Numbered from the stretch's first letter, positions 35,483 to 44,192 are shown. The stretch: DNA of 64,000 nt from Niallia circulans (GCF_007273535.1 NZ_RIBP01000001.1:1364001-1428000); one strand, 5' to 3'. Notes: generated by a model not told the origin, from the sequence alone. Numbers and translations: made by a program.

Positions 35483-36405
35483 TTAGAATTCCCTCCATTA
35501 ATCGCTTTAAGTATAACCGCTGTTAACTCGTTTGCTGTAAAACGGGACATTGGCCTAATCAGCTTAAAGACGTGTATATTTTCAATTATTTTTGCTGATA
35601 GCTGAAAATGCCAGTTCAGCAATCCTAGTCTTTGAATAAGAAAATTCCGATACGTATGCTCAGATAGTTCTTGGATAGCATTGATACTATTCAGCTCCGT
35701 TAATTCTACGTTTTCTCCTTGTTTATTCAATACAAAGATTCCGGCTAACGGGATTGTTTCACGTTCAAAGAGATCATCAATTGGCACAGAATATTTTGTT
35801 TCTCTATAAACAATAGGTTGATAGTTTTCGGATTTCATATTAAATTCTGTCAGACTTTCCTCCCAAAGCTTTTGGTAAGGGTATGAAGGAATAACGTGTG
35901 GAACATTATTATTAAGTGTAACTGGTATTAAATCATCGCTTAGCAGTTTATACCCTTGTTTTATGAATGCTCTTGCTAAGGTGGACTTTCCTGCACCACA
36001 TTCACCAACAATTCCATACGCCTTGCCATCAATAGATAATACACTTCCATGAAGAGGTAAAATATTATTCTGTAATAATATTGCTCCCATGCATGTTCCT
36101 AGTATATAGAGACGAATTTCATCTTCCTTATTGGTCTGCATTGGTGAAACAACAATTGCATTACCGGCTTTAATTAGAAAGATGGCTACTCCCTCTACTC
36201 GGAACATAATATGTTCCTTGGAGACAACAAATGGACCAATGCTATCATCGCAAAGTTCAGACCACATTTCTGAAAGATCGTTTATAGAAATGTTTATCTG
36301 CCCTTTAACATTTGATAAGATCCCTTGCTGTAATTCAGGTAAGTCTATTTCGCTAGCTATGTTAAAACCAAATGCTTGATATGACATTATGTTCTGTAGC
36401 TTCAT
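35479..36405 (-). CDS. HPr kinase-like lasso peptide kinase
   Basis: A 308-residue protein with the HPrK C-terminal fold: conserved LPLHGS, P-loop GECGAGKST at about residues 134-142 and LLSDDLIPV. In paeninodin-type clusters such kinases (PadeK, ThcoK) phosphorylate the C-terminal Ser of the precursor; the precursor here ends in Ser. It lacks the N-terminal domain and capsid-like length of true HprK/P, and its place between precursor and B1 excludes catabolite control. First gene after the precursor; a hairpin separates them. Confidence 0.9.
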   Translation of the reverse strand: MKLQNIMSYQAFGFNIASEIDLPELQQGILSNVKGQINISINDLSEMWSELCDDSIGPFVVSKEHIMFRVEGVAIFLIKAGNAIVVSPMQTNKEDEIRLYILGTCMGAILLQNNILPLHGSVLSIDGKAYGIVGECGAGKSTLARAFIKQGYKLLSDDLIPVTLNNNVPHVIPSYPYQKLWEESLTEFNMKSENYQPIVYRETKYSVPIDDLFERETIPLAGIFVLNKQGENVELTELNSINAIQELSEHTYRNFLIQRLGLLNWHFQLSAKIIENIHVFKLIRPMSRFTANELTAVILKAINGGNSK

Positions 36406-36450
36406 AAATTACACCTCAATTATTGCATTGAAATCAATTTGTAAGTATTA

Positions 36451-36483
36451 TCCCACAACCCCCCATTTTAGAAGATTGTGGGA
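36451..36483 (-). other. Hairpin between lasso precursor and kinase genes
   Basis: TCCCACAA pairs with TTGTGGGA, with a G-rich/C-rich loop. On the minus strand no T run follows. It may stabilise or partly attenuate the transcript so that the precursor is made in excess over the enzymes. Confidence 0.6.
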
Positions 36484-36511
36484 CTAATAGGTAAGTATTA
36501 ATAATGGCTTC

Positions 36512-36646
36512 TTAGCTCCAAGTTAATTCTGGGAACGTTGTACCAGCATTGAAAGAAGCATCAAGGCGCGTTCCAGGGTTTGGTGCTGCCATTGTCATTT
36601 TTACATCCAATACTTCTAATTCAGGACTTTTCCATTCTAGTTTCAT
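36512..36646 (-). CDS. Lasso peptide precursor, paeninodin family (44 aa)
   Basis: The ATG at 36646 has GGAGGTGA seven bases upstream and lies 16 bases after the cyclase stop. The 44-residue product has leader WKSPELEVLDVKMTM, which carries the B1-binding pattern (aromatic-x-x-P-x-L-x-x-L-D) and the conserved Thr18 at position -2 of the usual cleavage site. The core would be A20 to S44, starting AAPNPGTRLD and ending FPELTWS. Asp29 is the only plausible ring acceptor within reach. The C-terminal Ser44 suits the adjacent kinase. With cleavage before A20 the ring would be 10 residues; before A21 it would be 9. Confidence 0.92.
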   Translation of the reverse strand: MKLEWKSPELEVLDVKMTMAAPNPGTRLDASFNAGTTFPELTWS

Positions 36647-36662
36647 TAACTTTCACCTCCTT

Positions 36663-38585
36663 TCAATGAATATTAGTTAGAAATCGATATACAATTAAAC
36701 TCCTCATTAGTATCCGGTAATCTAAATCAGTATCTTGCTCCACCATCGGGCCTTCCTTTATCTTCTCTAACCCAGAGAGAATGGCCTCTCGATTAAGATA
36801 CTCCATCATCTGTTCGTTTTGGCTCATCATTTGGACTTCATTCACAAATAACTGCCAATCTGGAACCATTCGGTGAACCCAATCTGCTCCCTGTACACCT
36901 CTAACCCGTTGGTTCAAACGAACATCATCTGGTAAATAGCTTTTGGTGGATCGCCTAATCAATGCTCTGTCTAATCCATCTTGGACAAATTGGTCTTCTG
37001 GTAGTGATAAGCAGAAATTAATGACTCTCAAATCATTAGTAGGGTCCCGTTTCCATAAACCATGTTTCAATGATAATTTTGTTGATAAGGAATTCGTTGT
37101 ATTCCATTGAAACACATCTTCAAAATGCTTCGCTCTCTCATCGGTTACCCTAGAATCATACCAACCGCTTTTATCCATACCTTTAGCTGCCAGCTTTTCA
37201 TATACTGCTGTTTTATTTGCAAAATTAGGGTTAATTAGGACAGGATAATTATTACTTGCTACCCCTTTTTTTGATAATGCTGATTTACTAATAATGTTTA
37301 ACTTTTTTAGTCTAGATCCTCCCACTCTCTTAGAATGGAAGGTAAGTTCTTTATAAAGCTTTATCCATCGTGCTTTTTTGAATAGAGAAGTGTAATAGTC
37401 AAGAGCTGTCCCCCAAGAAATAGATAAGTTTCCTCTCTCTCCACTTAAAAGCACTTTCAAGTTTTCCTTTTCAGCTTTTTCAAATATCCCCTTAATCCAA
37501 AAGGAATTCTCAAAAAATTTATATGGCATTTCCATAATATCGAGCACTTCATCTATATCTGTATAAGAGTTGCTCCCTTGGAAATCTAAATAATAATCAT
37601 TAATTCCACCAACATATTGAACAGTAGATTTTATATATGGTGTCTCATCTGCCAAAAGATGTTTTGGTGTAAAGTCATGAAAATCTTTAGGCGGTACATA
37701 GCTGAAGGTATGAAAACTTTCATTTGTTTGTTTTAGGCTTTTGGAAGCAAAGCTAACTACTGCACCTGAGTCTAATCCCCCGCTCAGTTGTGCACCTACC
37801 TGACCATGTGTTCTTAACCGTGAGTTGACTGCTTCCTGAAAGACCTCTTGAAAAGCTTCTATATATTCTTCATTAGAGCTTAGTTTTAATGTTGATTCAG
37901 CTTTTAGGGTCATATATCTTGTTACCTTAAGAGAATTACTTGTTACAATAATGCTATGGGAAGGGGGCAGTTGTGCAATATCCTGATAAGGTGTGATAGA
38001 AGCATCCGCCGTGTCAGTAACAGCTGATACTGCCAAATATTCTGCCAGCCATTCCTCATTTAATTTTGAGCTTACATGACCACTTTTTAATAATGGCTCT
38101 AGTAAAGTGGCGAAGGAAAAATGACCATTTTTACGATAATAATAGAGCGTTCGTGATCCTGAAAAATCTCTTGCCCCAAATAGTCTTTGCCTTCTTCCAT
38201 CCCATATCATGAAAGCAAAATCTCCTATTAAATATTTTGGGGTATCTTCAAGCCATTTATCATAAGCAAGCAGAATTAAACGGCTGTCAGTAATCGACTT
38301 ACTTTCTAATTTATCTAAACCCAAAAGATCAGCAAGTTCCTTGCGATTATCAATAATAGCATCTGCTGTAATTGCATATTGGCGAATAGGATCATAGAAT
38401 GGTAGCTGCTCACCTACAGATTCTGGTGTTATCCATTGAGCCATGCAGCCAAAAAGAACTTCATTATGTTTCCATACTTGAGTTACATCAGAAGGAAACT
38501 TTTTAAAATACTTTATTATTTTATAACCTTGTTCGTCCGTAGCATGGACGCCATTTAGATGATAAATACCAACGATCGCACTCAT
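36663..38585 (-). CDS. Lasso cyclase C, asparagine-synthetase-like
   Basis: A 640-residue protein. The N-terminal Ntn-glutaminase-like domain begins MSAIVGIYHLNG without the catalytic Cys2 of true asparagine synthetase. The ATP-pyrophosphatase loop is QLSGGLDSGAVVSF. Lasso C enzymes adenylate the ring Asp/Glu and form the isopeptide with the core N-terminus. The ATG at 38585 follows TAGGAGATCAGAT; a longer in-frame extension to 38639 overlaps a palindromic operator and is rejected. Followed after 16 bases by the precursor gene. Confidence 0.93.
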   Translation of the reverse strand: MSAIVGIYHLNGVHATDEQGYKIIKYFKKFPSDVTQVWKHNEVLFGCMAQWITPESVGEQLPFYDPIRQYAITADAIIDNRKELADLLGLDKLESKSITDSRLILLAYDKWLEDTPKYLIGDFAFMIWDGRRQRLFGARDFSGSRTLYYYRKNGHFSFATLLEPLLKSGHVSSKLNEEWLAEYLAVSAVTDTADASITPYQDIAQLPPSHSIIVTSNSLKVTRYMTLKAESTLKLSSNEEYIEAFQEVFQEAVNSRLRTHGQVGAQLSGGLDSGAVVSFASKSLKQTNESFHTFSYVPPKDFHDFTPKHLLADETPYIKSTVQYVGGINDYYLDFQGSNSYTDIDEVLDIMEMPYKFFENSFWIKGIFEKAEKENLKVLLSGERGNLSISWGTALDYYTSLFKKARWIKLYKELTFHSKRVGGSRLKKLNIISKSALSKKGVASNNYPVLINPNFANKTAVYEKLAAKGMDKSGWYDSRVTDERAKHFEDVFQWNTTNSLSTKLSLKHGLWKRDPTNDLRVINFCLSLPEDQFVQDGLDRALIRRSTKSYLPDDVRLNQRVRGVQGADWVHRMVPDWQLFVNEVQMMSQNEQMMEYLNREAILSGLEKIKEGPMVEQDTDLDYRILMRSLIVYRFLTNIH

Positions 38586-38620
38586 ATCTGATCTCCTAAC
38601 ACCAAGTATCCGCACTAACA

Positions 38621-38702
38621 ATTCTTTATTAAGAACCAATGCATAAAAAAAATATTTTTTAAGTTGTTTTTTGTTCTATATAAAGAACATATCATATTTC
38701 AA
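38621..38702 (-). promoter_or_regulatory. Promoter with two palindromic operators before the lasso cyclase gene
   Basis: On the minus strand TTGAAA (38702-38697) and TATAGA (38680-38675) form a sigma-A-like promoter with a 16-base spacer. The 16-bp element GTTCTATATAAAGAAC (38673-38688) covers the -10. A second copy, ATTCTTTATTAAGAAC, is at 38621-38636, 52 bases away. Both match the elements upstream of the B2 gene. Confidence 0.7.
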
Positions 38703-38752
38703 CAACATACGCAATTATTAATTTTCACCATCAATGAACAAAGTACGAATGC

Positions 38753-40564
38753 TTATGCTAAGGTTTGATTTAAAGCCAATTCTTGTGTATTCAACAAGTT
38801 TCTTAAAGCACCTTGAGACTGAGACAAGCGTTGATACGCCCCCTCTTGAATTACTTTTCCATCCTCCAGCACAATAACATTGTCTGCATTACGGATGGTA
38901 GACAGCCTGTGAGCAATAATTATTATTGTCATTTTCCCTTTGAGGAGGTCAATTGATTCCTGGATTTTCTTCTCATTTTCACTATCAAGTGCACTTGTGG
39001 CTTCATCCAATACAAGGATGGAAGGTTTCCTTAATATTGCTCTAGCTAGTATGATCCGCTGTCGCTGACCTCCAGAAAGCTTCATTCCTCTGTCGCCAAT
39101 TACAGTGTCCAAACCTAAGGGCAGTTTCTTTACGAACTCAGCTGCTGCGGCAAAAGATAAAGATTCCCATATTTCTGCTTCTGAGGCATCAGGCCGCACC
39201 ATAAGTAAATTTTCTCTGAGTGTTGTATGAAACAAGTATGGATCCTGAGAAACATAACTAATAGAACTTCTAAAGGTAAGTAAATTATCATCATTTAACG
39301 GCTGATTATTAATTCGCACCTGTCCATGTTCTGGTTTTAGCAAGCCCATAATCATATCAACTAGTGTTGTTTTTCCTGCCCCTGATTTCCCTACAATGGC
39401 AGTTGTTTCATTATTCCGGATACAAATATCAATATTAGTTAATGCCATTATCTCTTGACTTGTATCATAACGGTAGCTAATGTTTTTGCATTCTATTACA
39501 CCATCATAATATTGATTTTTATGGTGGTTTTTTTGACTGCTGATTTTAAATTCTTGCTGCTTCTGACTTTCCTCCTGTACATTTAACACATTTTCTACAG
39601 CAGGCAGCATTGCAATAATCTGTTCTAAGTTAGTTTGTATAGATGTGAATTTGGGCCATAATCTAGAAAAAATAAGAATAATAAGAACTACTTTTTCATT
39701 GGCAATATGCATCATGTTAAGTGATACATACACAAACATTACGATAAGTAAGGCTGCAGCTATACGGTAGGCTAGTGTTGATGTTGAACTAAGTCTGACT
39801 AACTTCATAACATTAGATTCAATCGCATTTGATTTCCCTCGGAACCAATGGAAATAAGATTCTTCTAGCATATTGCTTTTCATATCCTTAATGCCATTAA
39901 ATTGGTCGGTTATACCACCAAAGTATTCATTCATTAAATCAGTTGTTTCTCTGCCAAGTGTTTTTGAGCCTTTCAAAAACTTTTTCATATAAATCGCTAA
40001 TACTGTCCCGCTTACTAGTACAATAACAGTAAGTAACGGAGATAATAAAAAGGCCAGCATTACTTGTATTAAGGTGAAAAATATCAGACTGGATAACTGG
40101 ATTACACTATGAGTCCCAGACCCTACCCTTGCAATCTCTGTTGTTAATATGTAGTTGAAATCAGACTTTCTTTTACCAATAAAGAACTCCCATTTTGCGC
40201 CGTTTAAGGATTTATACAAATCTAACCTTAATTTTTTGATGAAATTTTGCTGTATCCATGTGTTCGTAATTGATTGATATCTCTGGAGAAGTGCTTGACC
40301 TGTTATCAAGAAAAAATACAAGATAAGCACAAATGAAATGCTAACATCAAAAGGTATTTTCTCCATCCCTTTCATGATGTAGTTTATCGGAAATACATTA
40401 TCCATTTGCATATCAAATACTCCAATTACAGCTAACATAGGTACTAATAAATAAATACCTATACCCTCTAACGCACTAATTAATAGGCTCAAAAAAAAGT
40501 TAAGATAAATCTTTCTCCCAGTGACCTCAACCAATTTCTTGAGAAAAAGCAAAAGATTATTCAT
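38753..40564 (-). CDS. Lasso peptide ABC exporter (D protein)
   Basis: A 603-residue fused exporter with six helices in the first 320 residues. ATPase motifs: Walker A AIVGKSGAGKTTLVDMI, signature KLSGGQRQRIILARAI, Walker B SILVLDEATSALD, switch His IIAHRLSTI, all intact, as expected for a homodimer. In lasso clusters this protein exports the mature peptide and gives self-immunity. It starts 11 bases after the B2 stop with TAGGAG upstream. Confidence 0.92.
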   Translation of the reverse strand: MNNLLLFLKKLVEVTGRKIYLNFFLSLLISALEGIGIYLLVPMLAVIGVFDMQMDNVFPINYIMKGMEKIPFDVSISFVLILYFFLITGQALLQRYQSITNTWIQQNFIKKLRLDLYKSLNGAKWEFFIGKRKSDFNYILTTEIARVGSGTHSVIQLSSLIFFTLIQVMLAFLLSPLLTVIVLVSGTVLAIYMKKFLKGSKTLGRETTDLMNEYFGGITDQFNGIKDMKSNMLEESYFHWFRGKSNAIESNVMKLVRLSSTSTLAYRIAAALLIVMFVYVSLNMMHIANEKVVLIILIFSRLWPKFTSIQTNLEQIIAMLPAVENVLNVQEESQKQQEFKISSQKNHHKNQYYDGVIECKNISYRYDTSQEIMALTNIDICIRNNETTAIVGKSGAGKTTLVDMIMGLLKPEHGQVRINNQPLNDDNLLTFRSSISYVSQDPYLFHTTLRENLLMVRPDASEAEIWESLSFAAAAEFVKKLPLGLDTVIGDRGMKLSGGQRQRIILARAILRKPSILVLDEATSALDSENEKKIQESIDLLKGKMTIIIIAHRLSTIRNADNVIVLEDGKVIQEGAYQRLSQSQGALRNLLNTQELALNQTLA

Positions 40565-40575
40565 AAAATATACTC

Positions 40576-41079
40576 CTAATTTTCCATTTTTCGATGGTTT
40601 TCGCCTTTACTGCTTATGCCCTTTTGATAATAAGGACCCTTGGCAAAAGTTTTCACAACAGTAAATTGGTTCATCGTTTCAGCACCGGTAACAAATAATG
40701 AACCGCTGCGCACCCATGCATGCGCAATCATACTCCCATCCTCATCCCTTGCTATTCCCATATAAAGTGTACTTTCTATTTTCCTTTTATTTAACATTCT
40801 AGTTGCTGCAATTGCCTGTACGAGACAACTGCTATCCCAAAATGTATGCTTACTTGCTGTTATCACTGCATAAGATACGTCTGTTATCATTTGATCATGT
40901 ACAGATGAACTGATTGATGTTTCGGTAGACTGTTCTCCTAAAGAAGGTGCTACCTTTTCAAAAGGCAATAATTTCAAGTACCTTGCCCTTCCCAAATAAA
41001 AAAATGCTTCTATTAAAAGAGTTCTTCTTTGCATATTTAACTGCATAAATTTTTTTATTTTAGAAAACACTCCTAACAT
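40576..41079 (-). CDS. Lasso peptide biosynthesis B2 protein (leader peptidase)
   Basis: A 167-residue transglutaminase-like cysteine protease. The catalytic Cys85 is in TFWDSSCLVQAIAATRML and the His120 in GSMIAHAWVRSGS, the Cys-His arrangement of lasso B2 proteins. It cleaves the leader after recognition by B1. It is first in the B2-D unit, with the B1 and precursor genes in a separate downstream unit. An alternative GTG start at 41070 is possible because AAAGG is very close to the ATG. Confidence 0.9.
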   Translation of the reverse strand: MLGVFSKIKKFMQLNMQRRTLLIEAFFYLGRARYLKLLPFEKVAPSLGEQSTETSISSSVHDQMITDVSYAVITASKHTFWDSSCLVQAIAATRMLNKRKIESTLYMGIARDEDGSMIAHAWVRSGSLFVTGAETMNQFTVVKTFAKGPYYQKGISSKGENHRKMEN

Positions 41080-41149
41080 CCTTTCTTATTCATCTGAAAT
41101 AAATCTACTATGCTGTTTTAGAAAATCCCCCATCTTTTTCTATCAAAAC

Positions 41150-41286
41150 ATTCTTTTATAAGAACAAATTTTGCATTTAACGAATAATATAATATATCCT
41201 TATGTAAGAAAAAGTACTTTTTTATACTATTAGGTGCTGCCTGGTGTTATTTTAGCACTAATAACAAAACGTTCTTTATAAAGAAC
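41150..41286. promoter_or_regulatory. Two palindromic operators before the lasso B2-D unit
   Basis: A perfect 16-bp palindrome GTTCTTTATAAAGAAC lies at 41271-41286. A variant, ATTCTTTTATAAGAAC, lies at 41150-41165. The same element occurs twice before the cyclase gene, so all lasso genes appear to be under one regulator. Confidence 0.72.
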
Positions 41287-41379
41287 TTATTGCTATTTTA
41301 ACTTCTTTTTAGATAGATTTCGATAGGAAATTTTACCCTATTTTTTACTTTATATACCTAATCAGAAAATTCAATACTT

Positions 41380-41395
41380 TAGAAAGCGCTTTTGA
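41380..41395. promoter_or_regulatory. Candidate CcpA cre site
   Basis: TAGAAAGCGCTTTTGA is close to the cre consensus (TGAAAGCGCTTTCA-like). It lies about 300 bases upstream of the lasso B2 gene and next to the terminator of the putative RNA at 41427-41830. Confidence 0.45.
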
Positions 41396-41426
41396 TTATT
41401 AAAACAGCTCTATTGGCGTTTAAAGC

Positions 41427-41830
41427 AAAAAAACAGTTCCCAAAAGGGGAAACTGTTAAAAGGAGGAAGACATGTTCTCATTCCAAGGCTTATTAAGGTT
41501 GTAAGGGGATGGAGAGATAAGCATTTATAACATTTGCTTGTTGGGAATTGCCAGCCTTTAAGACCTTGTACTTAACGTTCGTAAAACAGATCATTATTAC
41601 AGACAGAATTTTAATGCCTACCGTTCTTACTGACGTTGCCACAAAACACTTACAACGCCCTTTCCCAGGCACTTAGGGGTATGCTAGGAGTTATGATATT
41701 TCCCGGTCTGTATAACGCAGCAAAGTGCCCAAAAAGGTAACACTACCCAAGGACTAGTTTCTCAGAAATAATTGGCAATTTATCCTGTTTAATTAAAAGC
41801 ACATCTTATTCCCATAAACTAAAAACAGGA
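41427..41830 (-). ncRNA. Candidate structured RNA ending in a strong terminator
   Basis: About 400 bases contain no credible frame, yet the sequence is less AT-rich than its surroundings. On the minus strand it ends in a T-run terminator (AACAGTT...AACTGTT, 41432-41457). Paired segments are visible inside: GGCACTT with AAGTGCC (41725 and 41670 areas), and CGTTG with CAACG. It does not show the conserved blocks of RNase P, tmRNA, SRP or 6S RNA. On the plus strand, AAAAGGAGGAAGAC precedes a 10-codon frame at 41472 instead. Identity and strand are unproven. Confidence 0.4.
41432..41457 (-). terminator. Terminator hairpin of the putative RNA
   Basis: AACAGTTCCC pairs with GGGGAAACTGTT with one bulge around AAAA. 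On the minus strand seven T residues follow. Confidence 0.75.
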
Positions 41831-42052
41831 AGCAAATCTTACACAAACTTTCTGATCATTAGTGATTACTGGCTACTTTATCACTTTCTTTTACAAATGC
41901 TTATCTCAAACTTCCCCTGACAACTTAACCTTATCAATTCATCACAAAAATCCCTATACCTTCAGCTGTTTGTTGCGATTATTGTCAATCTTTTTAGGAC
42001 TTTTACTTTAAATGCTCCTAGTATTTTTTACTTAAATGCAATATTTTTACTC
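41831..42052. other. Gene-free stretch
   Basis: AT-rich. No credible frame or hairpin is seen between the putative RNA and the SRAP gene stop. Confidence 0.4.
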
Positions 42053-42727
42053 TCACTCACTATTACGTGGAGCAGTTAATATCTCTCCTTCATTTTTCGA
42101 AGAGTTGACAAGTGTTGAAACTTCATATTTTATCATTGCTTCTGTGTCGTATGGGACGAGCAGCTGTTTTAGTTGTTGATAATCATCCATTCTTGGATTA
42201 AGCCACTGATTGTAGTCCTCCTGCTTTAATATCACTGGCATCCTGTCATGGATATCCTTTGTTATTTCGTTAGCATTTGTGGTAACAATGGTGCATGTCG
42301 CAAGCGGCTTTGTACCGTCTCCTTTTTTCCACACCTCATATAAACCTGCAAAGGCAAATGGTTTACTGTCCTTCATGACAAATCGAAAAGGCCGTTTTCC
42401 GTCCTCTGTCTTTTTCCACTCATAATAACCATCAGAAATAATTAAGCATCTTCTACTTTGAAAGGCTTGCCTGAAGGATGGCTTTTCGTCAATACTCTCC
42501 ATGCGAGCATTAATTAGTTTATAGCCTACTTTTTCATCCTTTGCCCAAAATGGGACTAGGCCCCATCGTAAATAACTCCCAACCCTGCGTCCATAGTTAT
42601 AACCAACTGCGAGAATATCCTGTCCTGGTGATATATTGTATCTTGGTGAAATTTCCTCGTAAAATTCGAAATTCATTTCAGTTTGTAGAAAGTCAAGCTC
42701 ACTTATTAAGGAATATCTGCCGCACAT
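42053..42727 (-). CDS. SOS-response associated peptidase (SRAP/HMCES family, YoqW-like)
   Basis: A 224-residue protein. The start at 42727 is fixed by the catalytic Cys2 (MCGRYSLIS), which forms a covalent thiazolidine with abasic sites in single-stranded DNA. The other family blocks are RYNISPGQDILAV, RWGLVPFWAKDEKVG, LINARMESIDEKPSFRQAF, DGYYEWKK and IHDRMPVIL with the active-site His. It protects abasic sites during replication. A longer in-frame start at 42772 would bury Cys2 and is rejected. Confidence 0.94.
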   Translation of the reverse strand: MCGRYSLISELDFLQTEMNFEFYEEISPRYNISPGQDILAVGYNYGRRVGSYLRWGLVPFWAKDEKVGYKLINARMESIDEKPSFRQAFQSRRCLIISDGYYEWKKTEDGKRPFRFVMKDSKPFAFAGLYEVWKKGDGTKPLATCTIVTTNANEITKDIHDRMPVILKQEDYNQWLNPRMDDYQQLKQLLVPYDTEAMIKYEVSTLVNSSKNEGEILTAPRNSE

Positions 42728-42806
42728 ATTCATTACTCCTTTATATCTTTTACTATAGTTTCGCCGAAACAAGCAAAAAGTAATATATTATTATGTAAAC
42801 GAATAA

Positions 42807-42839
42807 AAGCTAGGAGCAAAGTCAGATTGTTCCTAGCTT
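42807..42839 (-). terminator. Terminator of the aminotransferase gene
   Basis: AAGCTAGGA pairs with TCCTAGCTT. On the minus strand TTATTCG follows a short T run. Confidence 0.75.
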
Positions 42840-42845
42840 AGTGTA

Positions 42846-44015
42846 TTAAACTTTGGCAGTTAAATTTTGAATAAACTTCGCAATCCTATCGAAGCCTTTA
42901 TGGATATTATCAACAGACGAAGCATATGAGAGCCTCACATACCCTTCTCCCATTGTTCCGAAGCAGTCACCAGGCGAAACGACTACATGCTGTTCGTGTA
43001 AAAGCTTAAGTGCAAACTCATCAGAGCTTAGCCCTGTTTCCTTTATGTTCATGAATACATAAAATGCTCCCTTTGGCATTAGACACGATATCTTATCTAT
43101 CTGATTAATCCGTTCCACCATGATGCTTCTGCGCTCTTTATATTGCTCATTCATGTAGGTATAGGCATCCGTTGGCCCTGTTAATGCCTCAATCGCAGCA
43201 TATTGCGCTGGTGTATTTACACAGGACAGCATGAATTCTTGGATTTTTTGCATTTGGGCAATGATTGGTTTGGGAGCCAGACAATAACCAACCCGCCACC
43301 CTGTCATTGCAAACGACTTCGATACAGAATCAATAATAATTGTCCTGTCTTTCATACCGGAAATCCTTGCAATATTATAGAAAGGCTCATCATACGTCAA
43401 ATATTTATATACCTCATCAAAAATGACATATATATCATGTTCCATCGCAAGCCGAGCAATCATTTCCATCGTGTCCCTGCTAGCGACTGCGCCTGTCGGA
43501 TTCGAGGGAGAGTTTAGAATAATTGCTTTTGTGTTCGGCGTTATCGCTTCCCTCAAGCGTTCTTCTGTGAAATTAAAGCCTTCCTCCTCAAATACAGGAA
43601 CCGTTACAGGCACAGCATTATTCATTTCAATCATACCAAAATAATTTGTATAACAAGGATCACTAACAATCACTTCATCACCTGGATTAGTGAGGATTAA
43701 CAATGATAAAAATAAGCCTTGCATTCCTCCAACTGTGATAAAAATCTCATCCTCTGGATTGTAGCTGACCTTATCGAATTCTTGAAAATGTTTGCTAACT
43801 GCAACACGCAAAGGAAGTATACCTGCATTTGGCGTATAGTGTGTTTCGCCATTGTCCATTGCCTTCTTTGCGGCATCGATAATGTTTTTGGGTGTGTCAA
43901 ACTCAGGCTCCCCTATTACAAAGCTGACTACATCCTCCAAGCCTTGTGACAACTCATACATCTGTCTAACTTTAGCAGCTTTAATTCCTTGAATCTTCCT
44001 TGATAAATCCTTCAT
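42846..44015 (-). CDS. Class I/II aminotransferase (PatA-like)
   Basis: A 389-residue PLP enzyme of aminotransferase fold type I. Substrate loop VVSFVIGEPEFDTPKNI, PLP-binding ILNSPSNPTGAV and YVIFDEVYKYLTYD, the Schiff-base Lys in SVSKSFAMTGWRVGY, and Arg in YVRLSYASS. This is the aromatic/aspartate group (PatA, DapX-like of Bacillus subtilis). The exact substrate cannot be assigned. It has its own terminator and is not tightly linked to the YugP gene downstream of which it lies. Confidence 0.9.
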   Translation of the reverse strand: MKDLSRKIQGIKAAKVRQMYELSQGLEDVVSFVIGEPEFDTPKNIIDAAKKAMDNGETHYTPNAGILPLRVAVSKHFQEFDKVSYNPEDEIFITVGGMQGLFLSLLILTNPGDEVIVSDPCYTNYFGMIEMNNAVPVTVPVFEEEGFNFTEERLREAITPNTKAIILNSPSNPTGAVASRDTMEMIARLAMEHDIYVIFDEVYKYLTYDEPFYNIARISGMKDRTIIIDSVSKSFAMTGWRVGYCLAPKPIIAQMQKIQEFMLSCVNTPAQYAAIEALTGPTDAYTYMNEQYKERRSIMVERINQIDKISCLMPKGAFYVFMNIKETGLSSDEFALKLLHEQHVVVSPGDCFGTMGEGYVRLSYASSVDNIHKGFDRIAKFIQNLTAKV

Positions 44016-44192
44016 TGCCTTTCCTTCCCGAATGGAATCATTCTGCTTATTTAATTTTCATAATATTCAATCTTATATTTATTAGATTCTACCATATTCA
44101 CTGTTATTAATTAATAATTATTTTTATAATCGAAAAATACCTCTAGTTTTACGTCCCTCTATATTGTGTCTAACTGATTGTTACATAACAAA

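Noticed and set aside
35479..36405. Genuine HPr kinase/phosphorylase.
   Set aside because: It lies between lasso precursor and B1 genes and lacks the N-terminal HprK domain; the paeninodin-type peptide kinase explains it.
36663..38639. Ordinary asparagine synthetase AsnB, starting at 38639.
   Set aside because: No Cys follows the initiator Met, and the cluster context is lasso cyclase. The earlier start overlaps a palindromic operator; 38585 has the ribosome site.
41427..41830. RNase P RNA, tmRNA, SRP RNA or 6S RNA.
   Set aside because: The conserved blocks I know for these (for example GAGGAAAGTCC of RNase P, or the tRNA-like 3-prime end of tmRNA) are not present on either strand.
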